Positions 1 through 7,755 of a stretch of 64,000 nucleotides of DNA are shown here, in pieces; within the stretch, counting starts at the first letter, position 1; the number at the start of each line of letters is the position of its first letter. The translations under genes and the position numbers were made by a program. The notes beneath the pieces are model-generated. The model ran no database searches, was not told the DNA's origin, and saw only the letters and a program-made list of their open reading frames with translations. Source of the DNA: Prado023 sp963788325 (GTDB lineage Bacteria; Actinomycetota; Actinomycetes; S36-B12; CAIYMF01); NCBI GenBank assembly GCA_963788325.1, contig CAWBGJ010000001.1, positions 124,001-188,000 of the forward strand, given 5' to 3'.

Positions 1-419
1 AGGACCCGGGGCAGGACCAGGTCCGCGGCGGCGCGGAGCTTCTGCGGCCAGGAGAGGACCTTGGTGCTGACGAAGGGGCCCAGCTGGGTGGGCAGGACCA
101 GGCCCATGCCCGCGGGCATCGGTCGCATGCGCCCCGCCACCCGCAGCGACACCTCGCGCGGCTCAGTGACACTGATGACCCCGTCGCCCAGCCCGAGCTC
201 GCGGATCAGGGCCAGGGCCGCGGGCCGGTAGGTGATGACCGAGTCCGGGCCGTGCTCGATCCGGAACCCGTCGCGGACCTCGGTGTGCACCTTGCCGCCC
301 GGGCGATCAGCTGCCTCGAGCACGATGACCTCGCGACCATCGGCCCGCAGCTCCCAAGCCGCGGCCAGACCCGTGATACCGGCCCCGATGACCAGGACGT
401 CGGCGTCGGCTGGGCTCAC
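1..419 (-). CDS. hemY: Protoporphyrinogen/coproporphyrinogen oxidase, HemY type (3' end outside window)
   Basis: Only the first 139 residues lie in the window. They hold a classic FAD-binding start: the dinucleotide-fold motif VIGAGITGLAAAWEL near residues 9-23, then LEAADRPGGK and FRIEHGPDSV, as in HemY-type flavin amine oxidases. HemY enzymes oxidise coproporphyrinogen III (coproporphyrin-dependent heme route of Gram-positive bacteria) or protoporphyrinogen IX; the partial sequence cannot separate the two. The start is GTG, which overlaps the stop of the upstream radical SAM gene as GTGA, so the two are co-transcribed and probably translationally coupled. This supports a heme-related role for the partner. 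The family call is firm, the exact substrate is inferred. Confidence 0.88.
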   Translation of the reverse strand, partial: MSPADADVLVIGAGITGLAAAWELRADGREVIVLEAADRPGGKVHTEVRDGFRIEHGPDSVITYRPAALALIRELGLGDGVISVTEPREVSLRVAGRMRPMPAGMGLVLPTQLGPFVSTKVLSWPQKLRAAADLVLPRV

Positions 420-1648
420 AGCGCGGCGGAGTCGGTCAAGGCGTGCTCACCGCTGGGCGGCTCATAGGGGCACAGCGGGTCGGACTCCAGGGGGTCCCCA
501 GTCCATGCGTAGGCCCGCGCGCGGGACCCGCCGCACCACTGCGCGAAGGAGCACCGACCGCAGCGGCCCTTCAACTGGGTCACGTCCCGGATCGCGAGCA
601 TGTCGGGGTGGTTGCGGTAGACCTCGACGAGGCTGTCCGTGCGCACGTTGCCCAGGGCAATCGGCAGGAATCCCGAGGGACTGATCGTGCCGTCCTGGGC
701 GACGAACACGATGCCGTTGCCATCGCGGATCCCGAACGAGCGTGCGATCGGACTGTGCAGGATCTGTTCCTCGGTGCTGCCCTGATGGCGCATCTGGCGC
801 ACGGCGACCCGCCGGTAGGCCATCGCCTCGGTGGTGCGGACCTGGAAGGGGGCCTGGCCGGAGATGTCGAACAGCCAGCGCATGAGCCGCTCGGCGTCCA
901 CGGGCGCCATCTCGTGCAGCGCCGCCCCGCGACCCACCGAGATCAGGAAGAACAGGCTCCAGCGCAGCAGGGTCTGGTCCTTGAGCACCTCGTACATGGC
1001 CGGCAGGTCAGCCGCGGTCTCGTCGGTGACCAGCGTGTTGAGCTGCACCGGCAGGCCCAGTTCGGCGGCCCAGCCCAGGGCCTCCATCGTGAGGTCGAAC
1101 GTGCCCGGCACACCCCGCACCCCGTCGTGGTGCTGCGGGTCCGACCCGTCCAGGCTCAGCGAGATCGCCTGGATGCCCGCGGCCTGCAGCTGGGCAAGGC
1201 GCGCCCTGGTCAGGTCCGCGGTCACCGCAGGGGCCAGCGAAGAGGCGATCCCGCGGGCGCCCGCCTCCCGGATCAACAGGTCCAGGTCGGCTCGGCGCAG
1301 CGGGTCCCCGCCGGTGAACACGATGTGCGGCAGCGGGCTGCCGAACGTGGCGATGTCGTCCAGGAGTGCCAGCCCCTCGGCGGTGCTCAGCTGGCCCGGG
1401 GCGGCATCGGGCATCGCGGTGGCGCGGCAGTGTCGACAGGCCAGGCCGCAGGCGGTGGTGACCTCCCAATACACGATCATCGGGGCGCGTGCGTAGACCC
1501 AGTCGGTCGGGGTGACCGAGCCGATCCCACCGGGATGCCCGCCCGGATGACCACCGGGATGCCCGCCCGGATGACCACCGGGGTGCGACCCCGGGTGCCC
1601 GCCGGGGTGCCCACCGGGATGGCTCGATCCGTGCGGATGCTGACCCAT
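416..1648 (-). CDS. Radical SAM/SPASM protein (NirJ/AhbD-like, heme-linked) with N-terminal HPGG repeat
   Basis: This 410-residue protein has the radical SAM cluster motif CGLACRHC at residues 67-74 and a C-terminal cysteine-rich SPASM-like segment (CGRCSFAQWCGG followed by a further CPYEP cysteine). Relatives such as NirJ and AhbD/AhbC act in heme or heme d1 synthesis, and coupling to the hemY-type gene downstream fits a heme-related job; the actual reaction is unknown. The start at 1648 is set by a strong AGGAGGAA ribosome site 4 to 5 bases upstream; a longer in-frame reading to 1786 lacks such a site. Just after the start come eight tandem HPG(G/S) units (residues about 10-41), followed by the catalytic domain. 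The repeat looks like a metal or heme-binding tail and is unusual for the family. Confidence 0.8.
   Translation of the reverse strand: MGQHPHGSSHPGGHPGGHPGSHPGGHPGGHPGGHPGGHPGGIGSVTPTDWVYARAPMIVYWEVTTACGLACRHCRATAMPDAAPGQLSTAEGLALLDDIATFGSPLPHIVFTGGDPLRRADLDLLIREAGARGIASSLAPAVTADLTRARLAQLQAAGIQAISLSLDGSDPQHHDGVRGVPGTFDLTMEALGWAAELGLPVQLNTLVTDETAADLPAMYEVLKDQTLLRWSLFFLISVGRGAALHEMAPVDAERLMRWLFDISGQAPFQVRTTEAMAYRRVAVRQMRHQGSTEEQILHSPIARSFGIRDGNGIVFVAQDGTISPSGFLPIALGNVRTDSLVEVYRNHPDMLAIRDVTQLKGRCGRCSFAQWCGGSRARAYAWTGDPLESDPLCPYEPPSGEHALTDSAAL
1520..1625. repeat. 12-bp tandem repeat encoding HPGG units
   Basis: About eight imperfect 12-bp units, with alternating CCACCGGGATG- and CCCGCCCGGATG-type sequences on the plus strand, encode the His-Pro-Gly-Gly repeat at the N-terminus of the radical SAM protein. 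Units differ by synonymous or near-synonymous changes, and one encodes HPGS. Copy number is probably variable between strains. Confidence 0.8.
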
Positions 1649-1790
1649 CGTTCCTCCTGGGGTGGCTGCGACCGGTTCGTCCGGCTGAGCCGCTCCCACG
1701 ACCCTACGTCGCCCACCAGGAACTCCACCGGGACCTCGGTCCTGCGACTGGCGCCGGTAGTCCGGGCGCACCGTGATCTTGGGCACGCTC

Positions 1791-1806
1791 CGGCCAGATC
1801 TGGCCG
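1791..1806. promoter_or_regulatory. Perfect 16-bp palindrome upstream of the radical SAM gene
   Basis: CGGCCAGATCTGGCCG is a perfect palindrome lying about 145 bases upstream of the radical SAM start and downstream of prfA. A related pair of direct repeats (GGCCGATCCGCGCCCGG and GGCCGGATCCGCGCGCC) follows at about 1802-1840. It could be an operator for a dimeric regulator of the heme-related pair or part of a prfA terminator. Function is inferred only. Confidence 0.35.
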
Positions 1807-1854
1807 ATCCGCGCCCGGCGTTGGCCGGATCCGCGCGCCGTGTCCCAGCCCCGG

Positions 1855-2928
1855 TCAGGAGCCGGCCAGGCGCTCCGCGAGGTCGGCCTCGGTGAGCGCC
1901 TCGATCACCGGGTCGAGGTCCCCCTCGAGGACGGCATCGAGGTTGTGCGCCTTGTAGTTGACCCGGTGGTCGGCGATCCGGTTCTCCGGGTAGTTGTAGG
2001 TCCGGATCCGCTCGGAACGGTCCACGGTGCGCACCTGGGACTTTCGCGCGTCAGAGGCCTCGGCGTCGGCCGCCTCCTGGGCCGCGGCGAGCATCCGGGC
2101 GCGCAGCACACGCATCGCCGACTCACGGTTCTGCAACTGGCTCTTCTCGTTCTGGCAGCTGACCACGATCCCGGTCGGGACGTGGGTGATCCGCACCGCG
2201 GAGTCCGTGGTGTTCACGCTCTGGCCACCGGGACCGCTGGAGCGGTAGATGTCGATCCGCAGGTCATGTGGGTCGATCTGGACGTCGACCTCCTCGGCCT
2301 CGGGCAGCACGAGCACGCCCGCGGCCGAGGTGTGGATCCGGCCCTGGGACTCGGTCACGGGCACGCGCTGCACCCGGTGCACACCGCCCTCGAACTTCAG
2401 CCGTGCGAACGGGGCATCACCGGGCTCGGCGCTCCCACGCGCCTTCACCGCGACCTGCACGTCCTTGTAGCCACCGAGGTCGGACTCCTCGGAGTCCAGG
2501 ACCTCGGTCCGCCACCCCCGCCGCTCGGCATAGCGCAGGTACATCCGCAGCAGGTCTGCGGCGAACAGAGCCGACTCCTGGCCGCCCTCGCCCGCCTTGA
2601 CCTCCAGGATGACGTCCTTGTCGTCCATGGGGTCCCGGGGCACCAGCAGCAACGTCAACCGGTCGGCCACCTCGACGCGCTGCTGCGCGGTGGCGTCCGC
2701 CTCAGCGGCGAACTCCGGGTCCTCGGTCGCGAGCTCACGGGCAGCCTGCTCGTCGGCGCCCAGGACCAGCCACTGCCGGTAGGCGGCCACGACCGGACGC
2801 AGCTGGGCATGGCGCTTGCCGACCCTGCGCGCTGCCGCGGGATCCGCGTGCAGTGCTGGGTCAGCGAGCTGCCGCTCCAGGTCGTCGTACTCCGTCTGGA
2901 GCGCGACGCAGGACTCGAACATCGTCAT
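1855..2928 (-). CDS. prfA: Peptide chain release factor 1
   Basis: RF1 ends translation at UAA and UAG codons in the ribosomal A site. The 357-residue length is typical. The GGQ catalytic motif is visible as SSGPGGQSVNTTDSAVRITH near residues 225-245, and the charged helical N-terminal domain (YDDLERQLADP) is present. It follows rpmE by 18 bases, as in many actinobacteria. The usual downstream neighbour, the methyltransferase prmC, is absent here and is replaced by the radical SAM/hemY pair. Two in-frame ATGs (2928 and 2922) are possible starts; neither has a strong ribosome site, consistent with coupling to rpmE. Confidence 0.95.
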   Translation of the reverse strand: MTMFESCVALQTEYDDLERQLADPALHADPAAARRVGKRHAQLRPVVAAYRQWLVLGADEQAARELATEDPEFAAEADATAQQRVEVADRLTLLLVPRDPMDDKDVILEVKAGEGGQESALFAADLLRMYLRYAERRGWRTEVLDSEESDLGGYKDVQVAVKARGSAEPGDAPFARLKFEGGVHRVQRVPVTESQGRIHTSAAGVLVLPEAEEVDVQIDPHDLRIDIYRSSGPGGQSVNTTDSAVRITHVPTGIVVSCQNEKSQLQNRESAMRVLRARMLAAAQEAADAEASDARKSQVRTVDRSERIRTYNYPENRIADHRVNYKAHNLDAVLEGDLDPVIEALTEADLAERLAGS

Positions 2929-2946
2929 CGGCTCGGCGCCGGACGA

Positions 2947-3165
2947 CTACTTCGTGTCGGCCTTCTTGCCGAAGCGGGCCTCGAACTTGGCCACGCGGCC
3001 GCCGGTGTCGAGGATCTTCTGCTTGCCGGTGTAGAACGGGTGGCAGGCTGAGCACACGTCAGCGTGGATCGTCCCGTTCTTGGCAGTGCTGCGAGTGCTG
3101 AAGGTGTTCCCGCAGGTGCAGGTCACGTTCGTCTCGACGTAGGTGGGGTGGATACCCGGCTTCAT
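2947..3165 (-). CDS. rpmE: 50S ribosomal protein L31
   Basis: A 72-residue L31 of the large ribosomal subunit. It has the zinc-binding C+ form: CTCG near residue 17 and CSACHPFYTGKQ near residue 37. The ATG at 3165 is preceded by AAGGAG at good spacing, so the longer upstream reading is not used. It sits between the MFS exporter gene and prfA, in the conserved rho-rpmE-prfA neighbourhood. The cysteine-containing form normally binds zinc and is often exchanged for a cysteine-free paralog under zinc limitation; no paralog is seen in the window. Confidence 0.95.
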   Translation of the reverse strand: MKPGIHPTYVETNVTCTCGNTFSTRSTAKNGTIHADVCSACHPFYTGKQKILDTGGRVAKFEARFGKKADTK

Positions 3166-3315
3166 GTCTGGCTCCTTCGTGCGCCGGGTCGCGAGGGCAG
3201 TCGTGCACGCGCGTGAACCGGCAGCGGTCACAGAAGTATCCCACGGTCGGCGGTCGGTCCCAAACCGACGGTCCCGAGAGGTCAGGGGGCTGTGGGACGG
3301 CAGAGCAGGCACGGG

Positions 3316-4569
3316 TCACAACGCAGGCAGGGGCACCGCGGGCCGCAGCGGGCGGCGCAGCGCAACTGCTCCGAGGCCCGCCGCGGCGAAGCAGGCCACG
3401 GCTGCCAGGACCAGGCCCCAACGGGCCCCGAACGTCGAGGACACCCAGCCCGCCACCGGGCCTCCGATGGGGGTGGTGCCCAGGAAGGCCACCAGCCACA
3501 GGGCCATCACCCGGCCGCGCATCTCCGGTGATACCGCCAGCTGCACCGTCGCGTTGCCCCGCGCCATCAACGACACGCTGGCCGCGCCGACCCCCACCAG
3601 CAACACGAGCACCACCGGGACACTGGGGGCAAGCGCCGCTGCAAGCACCACGATGCCGAACACCACCGAAGCCCGGACCAGTGTAGCCACCCCGGTACCG
3701 CCCCGCGTGGCCGTCCACAGGCCGCCGACCACCGCACCCACGCCCATGGCCGCAGTCATGAAGCCGAACGTGCGCGAGTCGCCGGCGAAGGTCGTGCGTG
3801 CCAGGTAGGGAAGCGTCACTTGGAACTCGTAGGCGAAGCACCCCATGATGGCCATCATCAGCAGGGGCACGCCCAGGCGCGGCTCCGCACGGACGTAGGC
3901 AAACCCAGCCCGCACCTGTCTGCGCTCATGCGGCTGCGGCGCAGAGGGGCGCAATGCGTCGGTGTCCATCGCCACCAGCATCGCCAGCACGGGCAGGAAC
4001 GACACGGCGTTCAGCGCGAAGCACACCCCGGTGCCGCCGGCGGCGATCACCAGGCCGGCGATGGCCGGGCCGATCACACGCGCGGCGTTGACCATGACCG
4101 AGTTCAGGCTGACTGCGTTGCGCACCAACTCCGGACCGACGATCTCGATGAGGAACGCCTGCCGTGCCGGCTTCTCGAAGGCGTCGGCCAGGCCGAGCAG
4201 GCTGACCAGAACCAGGACGTGCCAGAGCTGGATCGCGCCACTGAGGCTCAGCCCGGCCAGGAGTGCGGCCAGCAGCCCCATCGTGACCTGCAGGACCATC
4301 AGCATCCGGCGCTTGTCCGCCCGGTCGGCGATCAACCCGCCGTAAGGGCCGACCAGCAGCATCGGCAACGTCTGGGCAGCCACGCTGACCCCGACCCAGG
4401 TGGCCGAGCCGGTGAGGTCCAGCACCAACCAGGCCTGGGCGACCATCGCCATCCAGGTGCCGGCCATGGAGATCGCCTGACCGGCGAAGTAGAGCCGGAA
4501 GTTCGCCACGGCCAACGCAGCGAACGTGCGCTGCGCCCCACTGCCAGTGCGCACCGCTTCCGAGGCCAT
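3316..4569 (-). CDS. MFS transporter, EntS/MFS_3-like exporter
   Basis: A 417-residue inner-membrane protein with about twelve hydrophobic segments and the MFS loop signature GLIADRADKRR between TM2 and TM3. The start RTFAALAVANFRLYFAGQAI and following GTWMAMVAQAWLVL are typical of the MFS_3/enterobactin-exporter-like group, which exports small molecules or drugs; the substrate cannot be told. Its ATG begins one base after the rho stop codon, so it is probably translated by coupling from the rho mRNA. An exporter between rho and rpmE is not part of the usual actinobacterial layout and looks like a lineage-specific insertion. Confidence 0.85.
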   Translation of the reverse strand: MASEAVRTGSGAQRTFAALAVANFRLYFAGQAISMAGTWMAMVAQAWLVLDLTGSATWVGVSVAAQTLPMLLVGPYGGLIADRADKRRMLMVLQVTMGLLAALLAGLSLSGAIQLWHVLVLVSLLGLADAFEKPARQAFLIEIVGPELVRNAVSLNSVMVNAARVIGPAIAGLVIAAGGTGVCFALNAVSFLPVLAMLVAMDTDALRPSAPQPHERRQVRAGFAYVRAEPRLGVPLLMMAIMGCFAYEFQVTLPYLARTTFAGDSRTFGFMTAAMGVGAVVGGLWTATRGGTGVATLVRASVVFGIVVLAAALAPSVPVVLVLLVGVGAASVSLMARGNATVQLAVSPEMRGRVMALWLVAFLGTTPIGGPVAGWVSSTFGARWGLVLAAVACFAAAGLGAVALRRPLRPAVPLPAL

Positions 4570-4570
4570 G

Positions 4571-6571
4571 TCAGTCGTCGGACCTGGATCCCGGCGCCGA
4601 CGGGGTGGTCTTCTGGACCTGGAGCAGGAACTCGTAGTTGCTGCGGGTGTCGCGCAACTTGCTCAGCAGCAGCTCCATGGCCTGCTTGGAGTCCAGCTCG
4701 TGCAGGACCCGGCGCAGCTTCCAGACGATCTTGAGCTCCTCGGGGCTCATGAGCAGCTCCTCCTTGCGGGTGCCGGAGGCATCGACATCCACGGCGGGGA
4801 ACAGCCGCTTGTCCGCGAGCCTGCGGTCGAGCTTGAGCTCCATGTTGCCGGTGCCCTTGAACTCCTCGAAGATCACCTCGTCCATCCGCGAGCCGGTCTC
4901 GACCAGAGCGGTGGCCAGGATCGTCAGCGAGCCGCCGTTCTCGATGTTGCGAGCCGCACCGAAGAACCGCTTGGGCGGGTACAGGGCCGCGGAGTCCACG
5001 CCGCCGGACAGGATGCGGCCCGACGCCGGCGCGCTGAGGTTGTAGGCGCGCCCCAACCGGGTCATGGAATCCAGCAGCACCACGACGTCATGGCCGAGCT
5101 CGACCAGGCGCTTGGCCCGCTCGATGGCCAGCTCGGCGACCGTGGTGTGGTCCTCGGCCGGGCGGTCGAAGGTCGAGGCGATGACCTCGCCCTTCACCGA
5201 GCGCTGCATGTCGGTGACCTCCTCGGGCCGCTCGTCGACGAGGACGACCATGAGGTGGCACTCCGGGTTGTTCGTGGTGATCGCGTTGGCGATCGCCTGC
5301 AGCACCATCGTCTTGCCGGCCTTGGGCGGGGAGACGATCAGGCCCCGCTGGCCCTTGCCGATCGGGGCGACCAGGTCGATGATCCGGGTGGTCATGTTCG
5401 ACGGCTCGGTCTCCAGACGCAGCCTGTTCTGCGGGTACAGCGGCGTCAGCTTGCCGAACTCGACGCGCACCTTGGCCTGCTCGGGGTCGGCGCCGTTGAC
5501 GCTCTCCACCTTGACCAACGGATTGAACTTCTCACGGCGATCAGTCTCCCGGGCCTGCTTGACCTGGCCGGTGATCGCATCGCCCTTGCGCAGGCCGAAG
5601 CGCTTGACCATCGACAGCGCGACATAGACATCTGTCGGGCCCGGTAGGTAGCCCGTGGTGCGCACGAAGGCGTAGTTGTCCAGGATGTCGAGGATCCCTG
5701 CGACCGGCACGAGCACGTCGTCCTCGGTGACCTCGGGCTCGACGTCGCGACCAACGGGGCGCCGATCGGGGCGGTCGTTGCGGTCGTTGCGGTCGTTGCG
5801 CTCGTTGCGGTCGTTGCGGTCGTTGCGGTCGTTGCGGTTGCGGTTGCGGTCACGGCCACGGCGACGGCGACCAGTGCCCTCCTCCACCGTGCGGTCATCG
5901 CGGTTCTGGGCCTCGCGTTCGGCCTGGTTGTCCCGGCTCTGCAGGTCCCGGCTCTGCAGGTCCCGGCTCTGGGTGTCCCGGCTCTGGGTGTCCCGGCTCT
6001 GGGTGTCCCGGCTCTGGGCGTCGCGGCCCTGGGTCTCGCGGCCGTCGGCGTCGCGGTTCTGGACGTCCCGGTTGTCGCGGTTCTGGTCCGCGCGGTCCTG
6101 TGACGCCTCATCCTGGTCGACTCGGCCGGCCTTGCGTCCCTGCTGGCGGGCGTTGCGGCCACCGTCCCGGCCCGCCTGACCACGAGCCGCCTGCTCACCT
6201 CCCGACTGCTGTGCGCCAGTGCCGGTGCCCGACTGCGCCCCGGCATCAGCCTTCGGTGGCTGCTCGCCTGCCGGGGCCGGACCCTCCGCGCGCGGCGACT
6301 CGGCCGGGGGCGTGGAAGTGCCCTGCTGGCCGGTCTCGCCCGTACCGGCCCGACTGCGCTTGACCCTTCCCGTGGCCGCCGGGGGCGTCCCGCCAGCTTG
6401 GGCGGCGCTGATCGCCGACACGAGATCGCTCTTCTTCATGGAGGAGACACCGGTGAGCCCCATGTCGTGGGCCACCTTCCTCAACTCCGGCAGGAGCATC
6501 GAGGACAGTCCGGCACCGGCACGGCCGGTCTTCTGGTCGACCTTCGGGGCGATGCTGGTCGTCTCGGTCAC
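4571..6571 (-). CDS. rho: Transcription termination factor Rho with large repetitive insert
   Basis: Rho is the hexameric RNA-dependent ATPase that ends transcription at C-rich, untranslated RNA. The protein is about 666 residues. In order: a Rho_N helical domain (SMLLPELRKVAHDMGL...), a disordered insert of about 200 residues rich in Arg, Asp, Asn and Gln, the RNA-binding cold-shock fold (LDILDNYAFVRTTGYLPG), and the ATPase core with the P-loop PPKAGKTMVLQ and VVLVDERPEEVTDM. The insert includes about six RDTQS-type pentapeptides and a DRN-rich repeat. The GTG start at 6571 has AAGGAC upstream and keeps the Rho_N domain at the N-terminus; the longer reading adds non-conserved sequence. Inserts are known in actinobacterial Rho, but this one is strikingly repetitive. 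Confidence 0.95.
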   Translation of the reverse strand: MTETTSIAPKVDQKTGRAGAGLSSMLLPELRKVAHDMGLTGVSSMKKSDLVSAISAAQAGGTPPAATGRVKRSRAGTGETGQQGTSTPPAESPRAEGPAPAGEQPPKADAGAQSGTGTGAQQSGGEQAARGQAGRDGGRNARQQGRKAGRVDQDEASQDRADQNRDNRDVQNRDADGRETQGRDAQSRDTQSRDTQSRDTQSRDLQSRDLQSRDNQAEREAQNRDDRTVEEGTGRRRRGRDRNRNRNDRNDRNDRNERNDRNDRNDRPDRRPVGRDVEPEVTEDDVLVPVAGILDILDNYAFVRTTGYLPGPTDVYVALSMVKRFGLRKGDAITGQVKQARETDRREKFNPLVKVESVNGADPEQAKVRVEFGKLTPLYPQNRLRLETEPSNMTTRIIDLVAPIGKGQRGLIVSPPKAGKTMVLQAIANAITTNNPECHLMVVLVDERPEEVTDMQRSVKGEVIASTFDRPAEDHTTVAELAIERAKRLVELGHDVVVLLDSMTRLGRAYNLSAPASGRILSGGVDSAALYPPKRFFGAARNIENGGSLTILATALVETGSRMDEVIFEEFKGTGNMELKLDRRLADKRLFPAVDVDASGTRKEELLMSPEELKIVWKLRRVLHELDSKQAMELLLSKLRDTRSNYEFLLQVQKTTPSAPGSRSDD
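5771..5849. repeat. 9-bp tandem repeat (GGTCGTTGC) inside rho
   Basis: About eight near-identical 9-bp units (GGTCGTTGC on the plus strand, once as GCTCGTTGC) followed by shorter GGTTGC units. They encode the NDR/NER tripeptide run of the Rho insert. Near-identity at DNA level suggests recent expansion by slippage. Confidence 0.85.
5931..6020. repeat. 15-bp tandem repeat inside rho
   Basis: Six 15-bp units of the type TCCCGGCTCTGGGTG or TCCCGGCTCTGCAGG, encoding RDTQS/RDLQS pentapeptides in the disordered part of Rho. Looser units of the same kind extend to about 6090. Confidence 0.85.
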
Positions 6572-6804
6572 GTGAGTCCTTGGGGTGCGAGTGCCGCCCA
6601 CAGGGCTGTGGGCCCAGGGCGTGCAACGGTGCGTGGAAGCCGGACCGCAACGGCTGGTGGGGGTCGCCGCCCTGAGGTGCGATTCGGGGGGCTTGTCGGC
6701 AGGCCACCTACGGGTAGCGCCGTGCTGATCCACCCCAACGTTAGCATCCCGGCGGCCGGTGCGAGGCATCACCGAACCGGGCGGCGTGCCCGGGTTTGTC
6801 CGGA
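6572..6804 (-). promoter_or_regulatory. rho leader and probable promoter
   Basis: This 233-base gap between thrB and rho holds no gene. On the minus strand a TGCTAACGTT element (extended -10 type, TAACGT at 6743-6738) would start RNA near 6731 and give rho a leader of about 160 bases. A long leader would suit Rho autoregulation, which is known in other bacteria; that it happens here is inference. Confidence 0.4.
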
Positions 6805-7755
6805 TCAACCGGACTGGACGCCCAGACGCGCCACGCCGGGCCGGAGGATGCGCATGGAATCGCCCACCACATCGGCGATTCCGGCCGTCACCTCATCACC
6901 CTGCCCGTCAGCAGCGAAGGCGATGACCGTGGGCCCGGCCCCGGAGATCGCCGCCGGGATCCGCTGCGCCCGCATGGCGGTCACGAGCTCCATGCTACGC
7001 GGATACATGGCGCGACGCTGCTCCTGGTGCAGTCGGTCCTCGGTGGCCTCCAGCAGCAGTCGGGGATCCACCGAAAGGGCATGGACCAGAAGGGCGGCGC
7101 GCCCGGCGTTGAACGCAGCATCCGCATGTGGCACCGTCGGCGGCAGGGCCCCGCGTGCCGTGGTGGTGGCGGCATGGTCGGGTGGGATCGCCAGGACCGG
7201 CACGAGGTCAGGATGTACCTCGAAGCGCACCGCCCGCCCGACCGACCCGAGCGGACCCGGTGTCATCCAGGCGATCGTCGCGGCCCCCAGGATGCTCGGT
7301 GCCACGTTGTCGGGATGGCCTTCCAGCCGGCTGGCCAGGGCCACGAGCTCCGCGGGCGACACGTCGCCGGCCACACCCGCCAGCCGCGTGGCGACCACCA
7401 GTCCCCCCACGATCGCTGCGGCAGAGGATCCCATGCCCCGACTCTGCGGGATCGCATTGGTGCACTGCAGCCAGAGCCCGCGCCGGGCGAGCTCGCCGGT
7501 CTCGTCGAAGGTCGCAAGGCCCGTGCGCACCACGGTGGCCACCAGGTTGCGACCGTCCGCGGGCAGGACGCCCGCACCCTCACCGAGCACCTCGACCACG
7601 ACGTCGTCAGAGTCCGTGAAGCGTGCGACGATCCGGTCGGTGAGATTCAGGGCCAATCCCACGGCGTCGAAGCCGGGACCCAGGTTGGCGCTGGTGGCCG
7701 GAACCTCGACGGTCACGGTGCCGGGGGCAGCTGCACCCGGCATGACGCCGGCCAT
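6805..7755 (-). CDS. thrB: Homoserine kinase
   Basis: Phosphorylates homoserine with ATP, the fourth step from aspartate semialdehyde to threonine. The 316-residue protein is a GHMP kinase: VPATSANLGPGFDAVGLAL near the start and the phosphate-binding loop SRGMGSSAAAIVGG near residue 105. The chosen ATG at 7755 overlaps the thrC stop (TGATG), as expected for the hom-thrC-thrB operon. An ATG four codons later (7743) is also possible. Confidence 0.95.
   Translation of the reverse strand: MAGVMPGAAAPGTVTVEVPATSANLGPGFDAVGLALNLTDRIVARFTDSDDVVVEVLGEGAGVLPADGRNLVATVVRTGLATFDETGELARRGLWLQCTNAIPQSRGMGSSAAAIVGGLVVATRLAGVAGDVSPAELVALASRLEGHPDNVAPSILGAATIAWMTPGPLGSVGRAVRFEVHPDLVPVLAIPPDHAATTTARGALPPTVPHADAAFNAGRAALLVHALSVDPRLLLEATEDRLHQEQRRAMYPRSMELVTAMRAQRIPAAISGAGPTVIAFAADGQGDEVTAGIADVVGDSMRILRPGVARLGVQSG

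Noticed and set aside
1520..1625. CRISPR-like array at the HPGG repeat, and likewise at the rho repeats
   Set aside because: Units are directly adjacent, in frame and coding, with no spacers.
443..1957. 504-codon open frame on the plus strand opposite the radical SAM gene
   Set aside because: Shadow frame: the opposite strand carries clear radical SAM motifs and the plus-strand product has no recognisable fold; long empty frames are normal at this GC content.
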